From: Rhodocyclaceae bacterium
GTDB taxonomy: Bacteria > Pseudomonadota > Gammaproteobacteria > Burkholderiales > Rhodocyclaceae
NCBI GenBank assembly: GCA_008080565.1
Contig: VIKE01000046.1
Coordinates: 1 to 35,898 of the forward strand
Direction: 5' to 3'
Length of the DNA: 35,898 nt
In this document: positions 23,987 to 31,911 of the stretch, piece by piece
Layout: every line of letters starts with the position of its first letter
Position numbering within the stretch: position 1 is the first letter of the stretch
Notes under the pieces: model-generated
Seen by the model: the letters and a program-made list of their open reading frames with translations, nothing else
Told to the model about the DNA's origin: nothing
Database searches by the model: none
Translations under genes and position numbers: made by a program

Positions 23987-24478
23987 CTAATGTCGTGGCA
24001 TTGCCGTAGGGTTGTCCTGGCCGAACGCCAAGAAAGACTTCAGGCGTTCTTCAACCCATCCAGACCGATTGCCAACATCCGCCGGCGCACTGTTGGCTAT
24101 TTCCTGGATGAACTCGTTGGCCAGCTTCTCCCCTTTGGTTTCGACCAACTGGGCAACCGTATTTCTGCCGAGCGTGACAGAAGTTCGGCGGCCGGCCACG
24201 ATCACGTTGATTCGCTTTGCTGCTGCCTTGCTGGATACCGTACCTTTGCCGACGCCGGCATCAGCCAACGCGGAGGCGATCTCCTGGCGAATAATTAACT
24301 GAAGATCCGGAGGCTGTAAAGCTTCTTCAGGTTGTCCGAGAAGTCTGGCAACTTTTGCTCGGTGATTAGCCGCAAATGATCCAACGAGCTCGTCATCTGC
24401 ACCACTATCGGCGAGCGCTTTGATGGCAGCTCCGACAATGGCATTCAGTTGGCGAGTTTTGATTTCATCGTCAGTCAT
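23987..24478 (-). CDS. Ribbon-helix-helix-like DNA-binding protein beside the origin
   Basis: The protein has 163 residues from the ATG at 24478; a longer frame to 24520 would run into the first upstream inverted repeat and is not favoured. The N-terminal half is helical. At about 105-145 the segment VIVAGRRTSVTLGRNTVAQL ... ANEFIQEIAN has a strand followed by two helices, as in ribbon-helix-helix repressors. It faces away from the iteron region, whose inverted repeats lie just upstream. A role in copy or transcription control is plausible but inferred from position. Confidence 0.6.
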   Translation of the reverse strand: MTDDEIKTRQLNAIVGAAIKALADSGADDELVGSFAANHRAKVARLLGQPEEALQPPDLQLIIRQEIASALADAGVGKGTVSSKAAAKRINVIVAGRRTSVTLGRNTVAQLVETKGEKLANEFIQEIANSAPADVGNRSGWVEERLKSFLAFGQDNPTAMPRH

Positions 24479-24519
24479 CGTCGAAGTATAACGTGCAGCG
24501 ACTCCTCGGCATATCGCCA

Positions 24520-24614
24520 CATACCTTGTAGCGGTATGCGCACACCCGAATTCCGATACTGGATTCGGAGCACATATCCTGCATACCGTGAAAAGTATGC
24601 AGCACTGCCGACTG
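24520..24614. promoter_or_regulatory. Cluster of inverted repeats upstream of the RHH-like gene
   Basis: Three perfect inverted repeats follow each other: CATACC (24520-24525) / GGTATG (24533-24538), CCGAAT (24546-24551) / ATTCGG (24563-24568), and CTGCATAC (24579-24586) / GTATGCAG (24595-24602). The segment 24595-24614 is an inverted, slightly shortened version of the iteron sequence found to the right. They are likely operators of the RHH-like gene or Rep-binding sites. Confidence 0.55.
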
Positions 24615-25033
24615 AATACTCACCGTGATTTCGTAGAAGTTGGGCCGACGAGGGCAAATTAGGAGTTGTTTTTGGGATTGAAAAAAGAGAAACCAACAAC
24701 TATCGAGGCTCAAAATGGTGAGGCTGGCCCAGGCGTAGCCGTGTTTTCCATCTTTCCAATAAACATCCCAGATGTTCCCGGCTGCTTATACGCTGTAGAA
24801 TCATATGGTTACAGCGTACACCTCGACAAGATTGCATACAGTCGACGGTAATCGCGACCTAACATCCGATGTTCTGCATACCGGCGCCGGTACTCATGAC
24901 GTCAGTCGACGGCAGTTCCGCATACTACTGAGACCGGGCATTGAAGTCGGCGGCAGTTCTGCATACCTTAGCGCCGAATTCAGTGTCTATGGCAGACTCG
25001 GCACACCGCTTGCCATAGAGTATCATCGCCTCC
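24615..25033. other. oriV: Putative replication origin (oriV) with iterons
   Basis: An AT-rich patch around 24655-24705 could be the unwinding element. A 9-bp inverted repeat TACGCTGTA (24789-24797) / TACAGCGTA (24810-24818) is followed by four direct GCATAC elements at 24834, 24876, 24920 and 24961, spaced 42, 44 and 41 bp (about four helical turns). The last two lie in 22-bp repeats (24904-24925 and 24945-24966) differing at two positions. Iterons placed just before a Rep_3 initiator gene are the standard layout of theta-replicating plasmids. No consensus DnaA box was found by eye. Confidence 0.65.
24904..24966 (+). repeat. Best-conserved iteron pair
   Basis: Two 22-bp direct repeats (24904-24925 and 24945-24966) start with AGTCG, contain CGGCAGTTC and end with GCATAC. 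They differ at two positions and repeat every 41 bp. Weaker copies end at 24839 and 24881. Confidence 0.65.
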
Positions 25034-26542
25034 GTGGAACCAGAGACCAACATTGCCGTCGACCCTAACTTCGATATGCGCAGGCATGAGCCTGAGCAGC
25101 CTTCGTTGTTTCCGACTGAAGATCTGATTGTTCCAGAAACACTGCGCTCAATGCGCAAAGCGGTCAGCGCCATCCATGCCACTCCCGCTAAACCGGAACA
25201 CAACCAAAGCCTCAACAATCGGCGACTGTTCGATGCGCTGATCATGGTCGCCCAGCTAGATTGCCGTGGGAAAGAAAAGAACCTGATCCCACGGATCAAA
25301 GAAGAACGTCTTTCCCCGATGTTCGAAGTCCGTATCACCGATCTGGCGCGCCTGGCCGGCATTCCTGGCAAGAATTTCGAACGCTTGTACGAAGAGCTTG
25401 ATCAACTCTACTCCATGGATTTCAACTGGAATGTTGTGGGTGAAGACAACCAGGTCGAATGGGAGTGGAAAGCGCACTTTCTGTCGGTCTTGGGTAAAGG
25501 TCAAGGGATCAAACGAGGACTAATTCGCTTTGCCCTGGATCCATCGATCTTGGTGATTGTGCTGGAACCAAGCCAGTGGGCAACGCTCTCTCTTCAGGCA
25601 ATGCACGGCCTGGGCACTGGGCCTAGTTACGCGCTTTTCCAGAACTGCTGGCGATATATCAACACTTACAACAAAATCACCGCCGCGTTTCCGACGCATG
25701 TCTGGATCAAGCTCCTTGTAGGAGAGTCGAGATTCGTCAAGGAAGAAGGCGGCCGGACAGTTGTCGACTACGGTGAATTTAAGCGCCGAATCCTGAATAA
25801 CGCCATCGAGCGTGTCAATGCGGTACCGGTCCTGGGCTATACCCTTCAGCTCAAAGAACATCGATCGGGGAACCGTGTATCTCGGCTCCAGTTCAAGTTC
25901 ATCTCAAAGGAACAAGAATCCCTTGGCCTGCCGCTTACCTGGCCAGATGATGTGCTGAAAGTCCTGGATGGGATGGGGTTTTCCTCGAAGGACATTGAGG
26001 ACATGAGCCAGGCTCACTCGTTCGAAGTGGTAGCCGACTCCATTGTGCGACTCAAGGCCGCGGAAACTCGGTTACGCAGTCAAGGCAAGGCCATTACTGC
26101 TCGCAAAGCCTATTTTGAGGGGATTCTACGGAACCTGACCGCAGGGGCCGCCGGCGAGGACCTTGACCACGAGAAGATTGAGGCCGAGGTTCGGCAAATG
26201 GAGCTGCAGAAAGCAGCTGAGATTCGTCAGTTGAAAATGCAGGAGGCCTTCTCAGAGCACCTTAGAAAGCGCTTCCGCTCATGGATACTTGTCCTGTCCA
26301 ACGAGGACAGGGAGCAGTTGGTGAAAGACTATTGGGCTAGCGAAGATGCCAATCCGATCCTTGGGAAAGCCCTGGATAAGGGGCTGACAGAAGACAACCG
26401 CAGTGCTCTCTCTACGATACGTGGGTGGATGGAAAAGCACCGACCTGAGACTATTGCCCAGATCTTTGAGAATCCCGAGGACAAGGCCATCGAGGCATGG
26501 ATGGCCTGGAAGCTCGCCGGCGAGGACGCAATCCAGGGCTAG
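25034..26542 (+). CDS. Rep_3-family plasmid replication initiator
   Basis: The protein has 502 residues from a GTG with little ribosome-binding signal; the next in-frame ATG is at 25076. Two winged-helix domains are visible. The first is at about 60-180 (NNRRLFDALIMVAQ, then FEVRITDLARLAG, ERLYEELDQLYSM); the second is at about 215-295 (FPTHVWIKLLVG, EFKRRILNNAIERVN, RVSRLQFKF). A long C-terminal extension (about 300-500, helical and charged) is beyond the usual 250-350 residues of the family. Rep proteins of this type bind iterons such as those immediately upstream and load the host helicase. The stop overlaps the kfrA-like stop in the palindrome CTAG. Confidence 0.85.
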   Translation: MEPETNIAVDPNFDMRRHEPEQPSLFPTEDLIVPETLRSMRKAVSAIHATPAKPEHNQSLNNRRLFDALIMVAQLDCRGKEKNLIPRIKEERLSPMFEVRITDLARLAGIPGKNFERLYEELDQLYSMDFNWNVVGEDNQVEWEWKAHFLSVLGKGQGIKRGLIRFALDPSILVIVLEPSQWATLSLQAMHGLGTGPSYALFQNCWRYINTYNKITAAFPTHVWIKLLVGESRFVKEEGGRTVVDYGEFKRRILNNAIERVNAVPVLGYTLQLKEHRSGNRVSRLQFKFISKEQESLGLPLTWPDDVLKVLDGMGFSSKDIEDMSQAHSFEVVADSIVRLKAAETRLRSQGKAITARKAYFEGILRNLTAGAAGEDLDHEKIEAEVRQMELQKAAEIRQLKMQEAFSEHLRKRFRSWILVLSNEDREQLVKDYWASEDANPILGKALDKGLTEDNRSALSTIRGWMEKHRPETIAQIFENPEDKAIEAWMAWKLAGEDAIQG

Positions 26543-27150
26543 TCGACATCGACCCCGAGTTCGTGGAGCTGGCCAGCCATCTTGCGGTTCTTTCCATCCA
26601 AAGCGATATAGCGCTGCAGCAGCTGGTCATGCTTCGCCTGCCAGTAGATGGCATCACCGGTCTTCTCGGGAGGTAATAATTTTGCGCGCTCAGCTTCCAG
26701 AACGCCGGCCGGCAGACCACCCTGCCCTGCTTTCACCATTTGCCTGAGATCATCTACGCCCTGGAGCAGCAGACGTTGGCTGTCCTGGTGGCCAACCAAC
26801 AGCTTATCCAGTTCTGAGCGCGACTCCTGTAGTGAGGCGCGTAAGACCGCGTTGTCAGCTTCAAGGACTCGCTCTCGTTCCATACCTGCATCAATTGCAT
26901 TTTCAAGAGCAACCATGCGTTCGGACAGCGTTGGGGCCCCGGCGCCTATCAACGCGGAAGCCCGAATCTTGTCACCAGAGAGAAGCTTTTGGAGTTCTTC
27001 TTTAACGGTGCTGAGCGACCCTCCTCCGGCTTTATCTTGGATAGCGCGTAGGCTCAGTGTCTGTCCTCGAGCAAGACTGTCGCGAAGCGCTTCGCGGATC
27101 AGATCTCGATAGGAGTGCTTCGAACGTGGTTTTCGGACTTTTACATTCAT
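26539..27150 (-). CDS. kfrA: KfrA-like plasmid DNA-binding coiled-coil protein
   Basis: The protein has 203 residues from the ATG at 27150; the longer open frame would cross the operator and is rejected. The N-terminal domain (about 10-70: SYRDLIREALRDSLARGQ, LSLRAIQDKAGGGSLSTVKEEL) matches KfrA_N, a helix-turn-helix module. The rest is a heptad-like coiled coil rich in Glu/Leu/Arg/Gln. KfrA autorepresses and supports stable inheritance of IncP-type and related plasmids. It converges with rep, sharing the CTAG stop palindrome. Confidence 0.82.
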   Translation of the reverse strand: MNVKVRKPRSKHSYRDLIREALRDSLARGQTLSLRAIQDKAGGGSLSTVKEELQKLLSGDKIRASALIGAGAPTLSERMVALENAIDAGMERERVLEADNAVLRASLQESRSELDKLLVGHQDSQRLLLQGVDDLRQMVKAGQGGLPAGVLEAERAKLLPPEKTGDAIYWQAKHDQLLQRYIALDGKNRKMAGQLHELGVDVD

Positions 27151-27190
27151 CGTATCAGTATAGAGACAAATGATACGATACGTGGAAGTT
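27151..27190 (-). promoter_or_regulatory. kfrA promoter with inverted-repeat operator
   Basis: A perfect inverted repeat CGTATCA (27151-27157) / TGATACG (27171-27177) spaces its arms by 13 bases around the -10 TATACT (minus strand, 27157-27162). The -35 is poor. The arrangement suggests KfrA represses itself here; the first arm directly abuts the ATG. Confidence 0.55.
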
Positions 27191-27679
27191 TTTCCAGTGG
27201 TGCTCGAATAACCGGTCAATTTTCCGTGAAACAATCACCCTGAAAATCACCGGAAGCCATCATTGGTGAGGCAAATGAAGGTGACGATAATAATGTGCGG
27301 AAACCCGTGAAACAAATTAACCCCATCGGTCAATGCAACACAGCAACACCGCTTTATCACGTAATCCTGCAAAAATATCGTAACGCCTTTGGCTTCGTTG
27401 AGCAACAGCCAACGCATCGCCGAAGTCCGACAATCGTTAGCCACGCGGCCCGCTGCGCGTCCATGCCGGACGGCCTTCTCAGGGTTCTGGGGCCACAGAA
27501 AGACAACTTTCAGGCCTTGTGTACACCATTCCTACGCGTAAACCCCACATTTCGGCTGTATTTCTCGGTTGTGAAAATGTGGACGTCGACCATACTTGCG
27601 CGATTTAGAAGCTTGGGACCCACACCGGAGCCCAAAAAATGCGCGAAGCAGATGGAGGGTTGTGGCAGCATGGCAACGG
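27191..27679. other. Long non-coding stretch between kfrA and par promoter
   Basis: The two ORFs visible here (27295-27756 rightward, 27510-27734 leftward) have weak starts and unremarkable composition, and the rightward one overlaps the par promoter and its operators; I do not call them. I see no hairpin with a T-run and no repeat matching the parS-like sites. A centromere-type or regulatory role remains possible. Confidence 0.35.
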
Positions 27680-27763
27680 TTGGTAGGGTAAAGCTGGCTA
27701 AAGTGGCATTTAGCCTACCAAATGCGCTTGACAAACAAACGCCACCGTCCGAATAATGCTGAA
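27680..27763 (+). promoter_or_regulatory. par operon promoter and nested inverted repeats
   Basis: The -35 TTGACA (27728-27733) and -10 AATAAT (27752-27757) are 18 bases apart. Just upstream are a 7-bp inverted repeat GGCTAAA (27696-27702) / TTTAGCC (27709-27715) and an 8-bp one TTGGTAGG (27680-27687) / CCTACCAA (27714-27721) that encloses it. ParA proteins with an N-terminal HTH repress their own promoter, so these are likely its operators (inference). Confidence 0.65.
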
Positions 27764-27786
27764 ACTCTCATATTGGAACTAATGAC

Positions 27787-28944
27787 ATGGACCAACTCAG
27801 ACCGACATTTGCTTACGTCTCCGGTGTAGAACATCGATTAAAGTCCGCTGCCGCTCTTCTTGGCATCTCCGAGAACACGCTTCGCACCACGCTTACCGAG
27901 AGTGGGATCGAAGTTCGGCGGGCAAACCAGGAGAACCCGAACGCCCCTGCTGTGCGGCTTTTCGATCTCCAGACGATCTTTGCTATTGCGGAATACCGAC
28001 GTGCAAAGAAGCTGACCAAAGGTCCCGAAGGAAAAAAACCAATTGTCATTGCTGTCGAAATCATCAAGGGCGGCACCGCCAAGACGACCACGACCTGCGA
28101 AGTAGCCATTCAGCTTCAGCTCCAGGGCCTCAAAGTCCTTGTGATCGACATCGATATTCAAGCCAACCTGACACAGCTGATGGGTTACGAAGCTGACCTC
28201 TCGGAAGATGAGGCTGAAAGCTTTGGACTGACCAAGGAAGCAATCGTGAACGGTACGTTTGCAACGATCTGCGCCCCGGTTATTGAGCGCAACGCGCGTT
28301 CGGTTGATGCCAGCACCGTAATCAAGTACCCGTTTGGCCTGTCTGGCCCAGCCCTTATCCCGTCTGACACCTACTTTGGCGATCTGGAAAATTCGATTGC
28401 CAAGAGCAGCGGCCCGCGCGAATTGGTGTTTCAGCGTTTCTTCAGTGAATCCGTTGCTGGCCGTGTTCCTGGTCTCAATGTGAGCGATTTCGATGTTGTC
28501 CTATTTGATTGCCCACCGAACGTGAGTTTTGTGGCCACCAATGCGATCGCCTGCGCCGATATTATCGTGGCACCGGTGAAGATGGAGTCTTTCTCTGTCA
28601 AGGGGCTTTCCAAACTGGTCAGCGAAATGAACTTGCTTGCAAGTACCTACCCATCGAATGTAGCGAACCCGGAACTGGTCATCCTACCGACGTATTTTTC
28701 TACAAACCTGCCTCGCGTTGGCCGGATGCAGGAAAAGCTTGCCCAGTACCGCGACTTCACGTCGCCCTCCTCTATTTCTCAGAGCGAGGAGTTCCCCAAG
28801 GCCATTGAGAATTACCTGCCGCTCACGCTCACTAAACCGACCTGCCAGCCGGTTAAAGAATACCGGATGTTCGTTGATTTTCTGATCAAGAAGATCTTTG
28901 CGGTTTCCAAGGCAAAGGATCTCGGCAACACGAAGGCAGCATAA
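27787..28944 (+). CDS. parA: Type Ia ParA partition ATPase
   Basis: The protein has 385 residues. An N-terminal winged/HTH region (about 15-75, AAALLGISENTLRTTLTESG) marks the longer autoregulatory ParA class. The deviant Walker A is KGGTAKT (94-100), unusual in having TA where most have VG or IG. It is followed by the A' motif DIDIQANLT (121-129) and the Walker B-like VVLFDCPPN. ParA positions plasmid copies with ParB on parS. GGAAC precedes the ATG and the par promoter lies 30 bases upstream. Three bases separate it from parB. Confidence 0.92.
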   Translation: MDQLRPTFAYVSGVEHRLKSAAALLGISENTLRTTLTESGIEVRRANQENPNAPAVRLFDLQTIFAIAEYRRAKKLTKGPEGKKPIVIAVEIIKGGTAKTTTTCEVAIQLQLQGLKVLVIDIDIQANLTQLMGYEADLSEDEAESFGLTKEAIVNGTFATICAPVIERNARSVDASTVIKYPFGLSGPALIPSDTYFGDLENSIAKSSGPRELVFQRFFSESVAGRVPGLNVSDFDVVLFDCPPNVSFVATNAIACADIIVAPVKMESFSVKGLSKLVSEMNLLASTYPSNVANPELVILPTYFSTNLPRVGRMQEKLAQYRDFTSPSSISQSEEFPKAIENYLPLTLTKPTCQPVKEYRMFVDFLIKKIFAVSKAKDLGNTKAA

Positions 28945-28947
28945 GCA

Positions 28948-29964
28948 ATGAAGCAGAGACAAATCAAAGCGCCTGACATGCCGTTGGCGCCGCTCAATGT
29001 TCCTCAACGAACAAAAACGGTAACCCCCCCTTCCCCGCCGATGCATGTAACAGAACGGGTAAAGGAGCGTCCGTCGAAAGCGGTGGAAGTGACCGGCGGC
29101 CCTGGCGAATGGCTGATGATTCCACTTTCCCGGCTCAAGATTCACCCGTTCAATTCTCGGACGCAACGGACTCAGGAGCGGATTGAGGAAGTGCGCGACA
29201 TGCTCGAGGCCGAGCATAAACAACGGGAACCAATCACAGTCGTGCCCGGGCGAAAAGCCGATGATCTGGGGTTCTATTACATCCTCTCCGGTCAGACGCG
29301 ATATCACGCCGCCAATCTTGCTGGATGGGCCGAATTGAAGTCTCAGGTGAACGCCGATATCGATCCGGACGATCACCTTGGATTCTTTGCCGCCTCGATT
29401 GAGCACAATACTTCCCGGCCGGAGACCGATTGGGATCTAGCAGTTAAGGTTCGCGCCTTGATTGAAGAGCAGGCTGACATGCTGAGTATTCAGAAAGCGG
29501 TGCGACGCGACGAACGCGGGTTGCGGCGCCTGATAGCTATGTCCGATCTACCTGAGCAAGTCTTGCTGGTGGTCAGGGAAAACCCGACGAAACTCACCGC
29601 GTCTGTCTGCGAAGTATTGAAGTCCGCCATATCCAGTCTCGGTGACGAGGGTGTTGCCACCCTGGCGAAGGAGGTTGTTGAGAAGGAGCTGTCTCGGCGT
29701 TCTCTCCAAGATCACATTGATCGAGCCATTCGTCGGAAGACCAAGGGTGGTGGTGGCGCAAAGCGAGCCACGCGCCAGTTCATGCTTCCGGTTGTTGTGG
29801 GAGCTGACAAGAAGGCAGGTGAGTTCAAAGTCATGCAATCACGCAACGAGGGTAATCGGTTATTTTCCCTTACCGCCGATTTGCCAGAGAACTTGGTCGA
29901 GACGTTCAAAGCTGACATCGAGGCAGCCATCGCAAAGCTGGCGGCAAAGCATAATGAAAGCTAA
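28948..29964 (+). CDS. parB: ParB-family centromere-binding protein
   Basis: The protein has 338 residues. The N-terminal tail is Pro/Thr-rich and basic. The ParB CTPase domain follows (about 50-170) with HPFNSR, ITVVPG, LSGQTRYHAANLAG and the box IEHNTSRPETDW. An HTH region (about 175-250) precedes a C-terminal dimerisation-like helical part. ParB binds parS and spreads along DNA, working with ParA. Two palindromic parS-like sites start two bases after its stop. Confidence 0.9.
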   Translation: MKQRQIKAPDMPLAPLNVPQRTKTVTPPSPPMHVTERVKERPSKAVEVTGGPGEWLMIPLSRLKIHPFNSRTQRTQERIEEVRDMLEAEHKQREPITVVPGRKADDLGFYYILSGQTRYHAANLAGWAELKSQVNADIDPDDHLGFFAASIEHNTSRPETDWDLAVKVRALIEEQADMLSIQKAVRRDERGLRRLIAMSDLPEQVLLVVRENPTKLTASVCEVLKSAISSLGDEGVATLAKEVVEKELSRRSLQDHIDRAIRRKTKGGGGAKRATRQFMLPVVVGADKKAGEFKVMQSRNEGNRLFSLTADLPENLVETFKADIEAAIAKLAAKHNES

Positions 29965-29965
29965 C

Positions 29966-30070
29966 TCATTGATTTATAAGGCCGGCACCGGTGCCGGAGC
30001 CGTGCAAGAAAAGGATTGGCGCCGGCCGCGCCGTAAGTCATTGATTTATAAGGGCGGCACCGGTGCCGCC
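29966..30070. repeat. parS: parS-like palindromes
   Basis: Two copies of TCATTGATTTATAAG, at 29966-29980 and 30038-30052 (72 bp apart), are each followed by a perfect palindrome sharing the core GGCACCGGTGCC: CCGGCACCGGTGCCGG at 29982-29997 and GGCGGCACCGGTGCCGCC at 30053-30070. Placed just behind parB, they are the best parS candidates in the window. GGCGCCGGCC at 30019-30028 lies between them. Confidence 0.65.
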
Positions 30071-30119
30071 CCATTTTGCAGAAGAGCAAGATGATCTCTG
30101 CGCAAAACGCACAACACCA

Positions 30120-30150
30120 AACGAAGCCCAGGCAACCCCTGGGCTTCGTT
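30120..30150. terminator. Strong hairpin after the par operon
   Basis: A 13-bp stem AACGAAGCCCAGG (30120-30132) / CCTGGGCTTCGTT (30138-30150) has a 5-base loop. It has no long T-run on the plus strand. It probably ends the parAB transcript. Confidence 0.6.
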
Positions 30151-30198
30151 GCATTTGGGGAAGAAGAATGAGATAGCGCCGCTGTTTCGGTAGTACAA

Positions 30199-30235
30199 AA
30201 AGAAAAACGCCCCAAGGCGGCAACCTTGGAGCGTT
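30199..30235 (-). terminator. Leftward rho-independent terminator
   Basis: The stem AACGC + CCAAGG (30206-30217) pairs with CCTTGG + GCGTT (30224-30235) with one mismatch. On the minus strand it ends in five T followed by C and another T-run. No minus-strand protein gene ends here, so it fits a short leftward RNA. Confidence 0.6.
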
Positions 30236-30263
30236 GGGAGGATCACTAGGACCTCGTTTGCAC
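30201..30263 (-). ncRNA. Candidate antisense RNA upstream of the second replication-type gene
   Basis: On the minus strand a -35 TTGACT (30293-30298) and a -10 TAGGAT (30270-30275) are 17 bases apart. They would start an RNA near 30263 that ends at the terminator at 30199-30235, about 60 bases long. It lies antisense to the leader of the gene at 30331, the position used by counter-transcribed copy-control RNAs. It is inferred from promoter and terminator alone. Confidence 0.4.
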
Positions 30264-30330
30264 ATGCGAATCCTAAACCCCCTCCCCTTACAAGTCAATT
30301 ATTTCATCGGCTGAATTAAGGCCGAGGGGG

Positions 30331-31653
30331 ATGTTTATGCCTGCGATTCAGGAAGTAGTCGGCGCAGACGATTTAGTAACTCGTTCACGGTTGTCTCGCG
30401 TAACATCAACGCGACGCCGGGCGGCTGTCGCAGTGCCGTCAAAATACCGCAACCGCCCTACCCCACTCCGGACGGGTCTCTATCGAGTCTGGGAGCTTTC
30501 CCTGGGCTTCGGCTTTACCAGGAGCACGACTGCAGTTCTTCAGGCCATTCTCGCAGCCGGAGTATCTATTGAAAATCCGTTCGATCCGGTATTTGCTAGG
30601 AAGCGGACTCTCGCAAAAATGGCAGAGGTAAGTGAGGCCTCAGTCTACAGAGCCCTCAAGGAGTTGGAGGGTGAAGGGTGGATAATCCGGTCTGCGCAGC
30701 CTCGCCTCGAAGATGGTTTGCTCGACCTTACAGAAATCACCATTACGCGGAAATTGGCGATAACAATCGGGCTTATTGTTGACGATTCAAATAATGGAGA
30801 CAACAACAGCGAATATTTACGAGCTGATATTTGCAACGAGCCTAATAAACCAGAGGTGCAAACTGAAACCAGCGCACTGAGTCGAACAGGCCCTTCAAGG
30901 GATCAGCTGAACTCCGCAGAAAGCGATGAAGTGAGGGCTGAAATTGCAGCAAAAAACTGCAATTTGAGAGACGGTTTGCGAGTCGGTCCCATATATACGG
31001 GTGAACAAAAGGTTTACCCAAAAGCTTCAGTTAACTACCAGTCCACGCGCAGCAATTTCGTCCGAATCGAAGGAAGGTCAGTAGCGCGGGAACTGGTTTG
31101 GCTAATCGCCGAAAACCGACTTACCTTCGGGGGGTTGTTCCAGCTGCAGTCCTTAGCCAAGAAAGTTCCTGGTCAGCAGTTATCAGATTTTGTTGCCTAT
31201 AGAAGCAATCGAATCCGTCAATTAGAAACAACTAACGATTGTTATCGATACATTAAAAACTTAATTGCTCAAGGCCTGGATGCGAAGTTCCTGTGCGATC
31301 AGCGATCAAAACGTGACCACAAGGTCCATCGGCGCGAGCAGCGCAATGCTGCTGCCGATAAGCGAAGTCAGTGGATACGAGCACGACATGGTTTGGTTTT
31401 CGTAAATCCGGAGACAAGGCGGACGTACGAGGTGAATGCAAATCACAGCCTCCTGAATGTCGGTGAGGAAGGAAAGCCCTTGAAGGTGCCGTGTTTGAAA
31501 ATTACCAGTCGCTTCATTAAAGCAGTTGAGGAGAGGGTTTTGATTCGCTTCGTTCCTGAAGAAAATCACGCTAGTCGTGAAGAAAGCATCAATCACCTTG
31601 CTGCTATGCAGCAAATGTTGAAGCGAGGGTTTTCATCGCCGGCCCGTTGCTAG
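30331..31653 (+). CDS. Winged-helix (HTH_36-like) replication or regulatory protein
   Basis: The protein has 440 residues. The ATG at 30331 sits close behind GAGGGGG; the ATG at 30337 is better spaced. A winged helix-turn-helix is at about 92-122 (RTLAKMAEVSEASVYRALKE, then LEGEGWI), the HTH_36 form common in plasmid and phage replication proteins. The middle is variable and polar. The C-terminal part is basic, with DHKVHRREQRNAAADKR. It could be a second initiator, an accessory replication protein or a regulator. The base composition looks more AT-rich than its neighbours, hinting at separate acquisition. Confidence 0.6.
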   Translation: MFMPAIQEVVGADDLVTRSRLSRVTSTRRRAAVAVPSKYRNRPTPLRTGLYRVWELSLGFGFTRSTTAVLQAILAAGVSIENPFDPVFARKRTLAKMAEVSEASVYRALKELEGEGWIIRSAQPRLEDGLLDLTEITITRKLAITIGLIVDDSNNGDNNSEYLRADICNEPNKPEVQTETSALSRTGPSRDQLNSAESDEVRAEIAAKNCNLRDGLRVGPIYTGEQKVYPKASVNYQSTRSNFVRIEGRSVARELVWLIAENRLTFGGLFQLQSLAKKVPGQQLSDFVAYRSNRIRQLETTNDCYRYIKNLIAQGLDAKFLCDQRSKRDHKVHRREQRNAAADKRSQWIRARHGLVFVNPETRRTYEVNANHSLLNVGEEGKPLKVPCLKITSRFIKAVEERVLIRFVPEENHASREESINHLAAMQQMLKRGFSSPARC

Positions 31654-31911
31654 GCGGTGGGGAGGGCTTGACAGTGGAATCAGAACAATCGCAAAATGCG
31701 ATCATTGCCTGAAGTGTAGGCATCAAGAATTTCGCTTCGACGTAGCTTCATGTCGGGGTGCAGGTTTTTCGGGTTACCGAGAACGCTAGCAGAGCAGCGA
31801 TAAGCTCCGCTTCAATCTGGCTCATGTGATCGAGCTAGGTACCTGCAACCCTTTGGGGACTCATACGCCCCAACGGGGCTTGTGACGTCCTCAGAAAACA
31901 CGAGGTACGTC
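31654..31911. promoter_or_regulatory. Regulatory gap before the unknown gene cluster
   Basis: A -35 TTGACA at 31668-31673 pairs with a weak -10 CAAAAT (31692-31697) after 18 bases, overlapped by an inverted repeat ATCGCA (31688-31693) / TGCGAT (31697-31702). A hairpin GCCCC-AAC-GGGGC lies at 31867-31879, shortly before the next start. No gene is seen. Confidence 0.45.

Noticed and set aside
24666..24851. 61-codon ORF in the origin region
   Set aside because: The start is a TTG jammed against the ribosome-binding site, the end runs into iteron sequence and no domain is visible; repeats explain the region better.
24500..25033. DnaA boxes in the origin
   Set aside because: No good match to the TTATCCACA consensus was found by eye.
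27510..27734. 74-codon leftward ORF
   Set aside because: It overlaps the par promoter on the other strand and has no site or family.
27295..27756. 153-codon ORF upstream of parA
   Set aside because: It contains the par promoter and nested operators and has no good start signal or recognisable domain.
29961..30298. Leftward ORFs over the parS region
   Set aside because: They are built from the palindromic repeats and hairpins, with no start signal.
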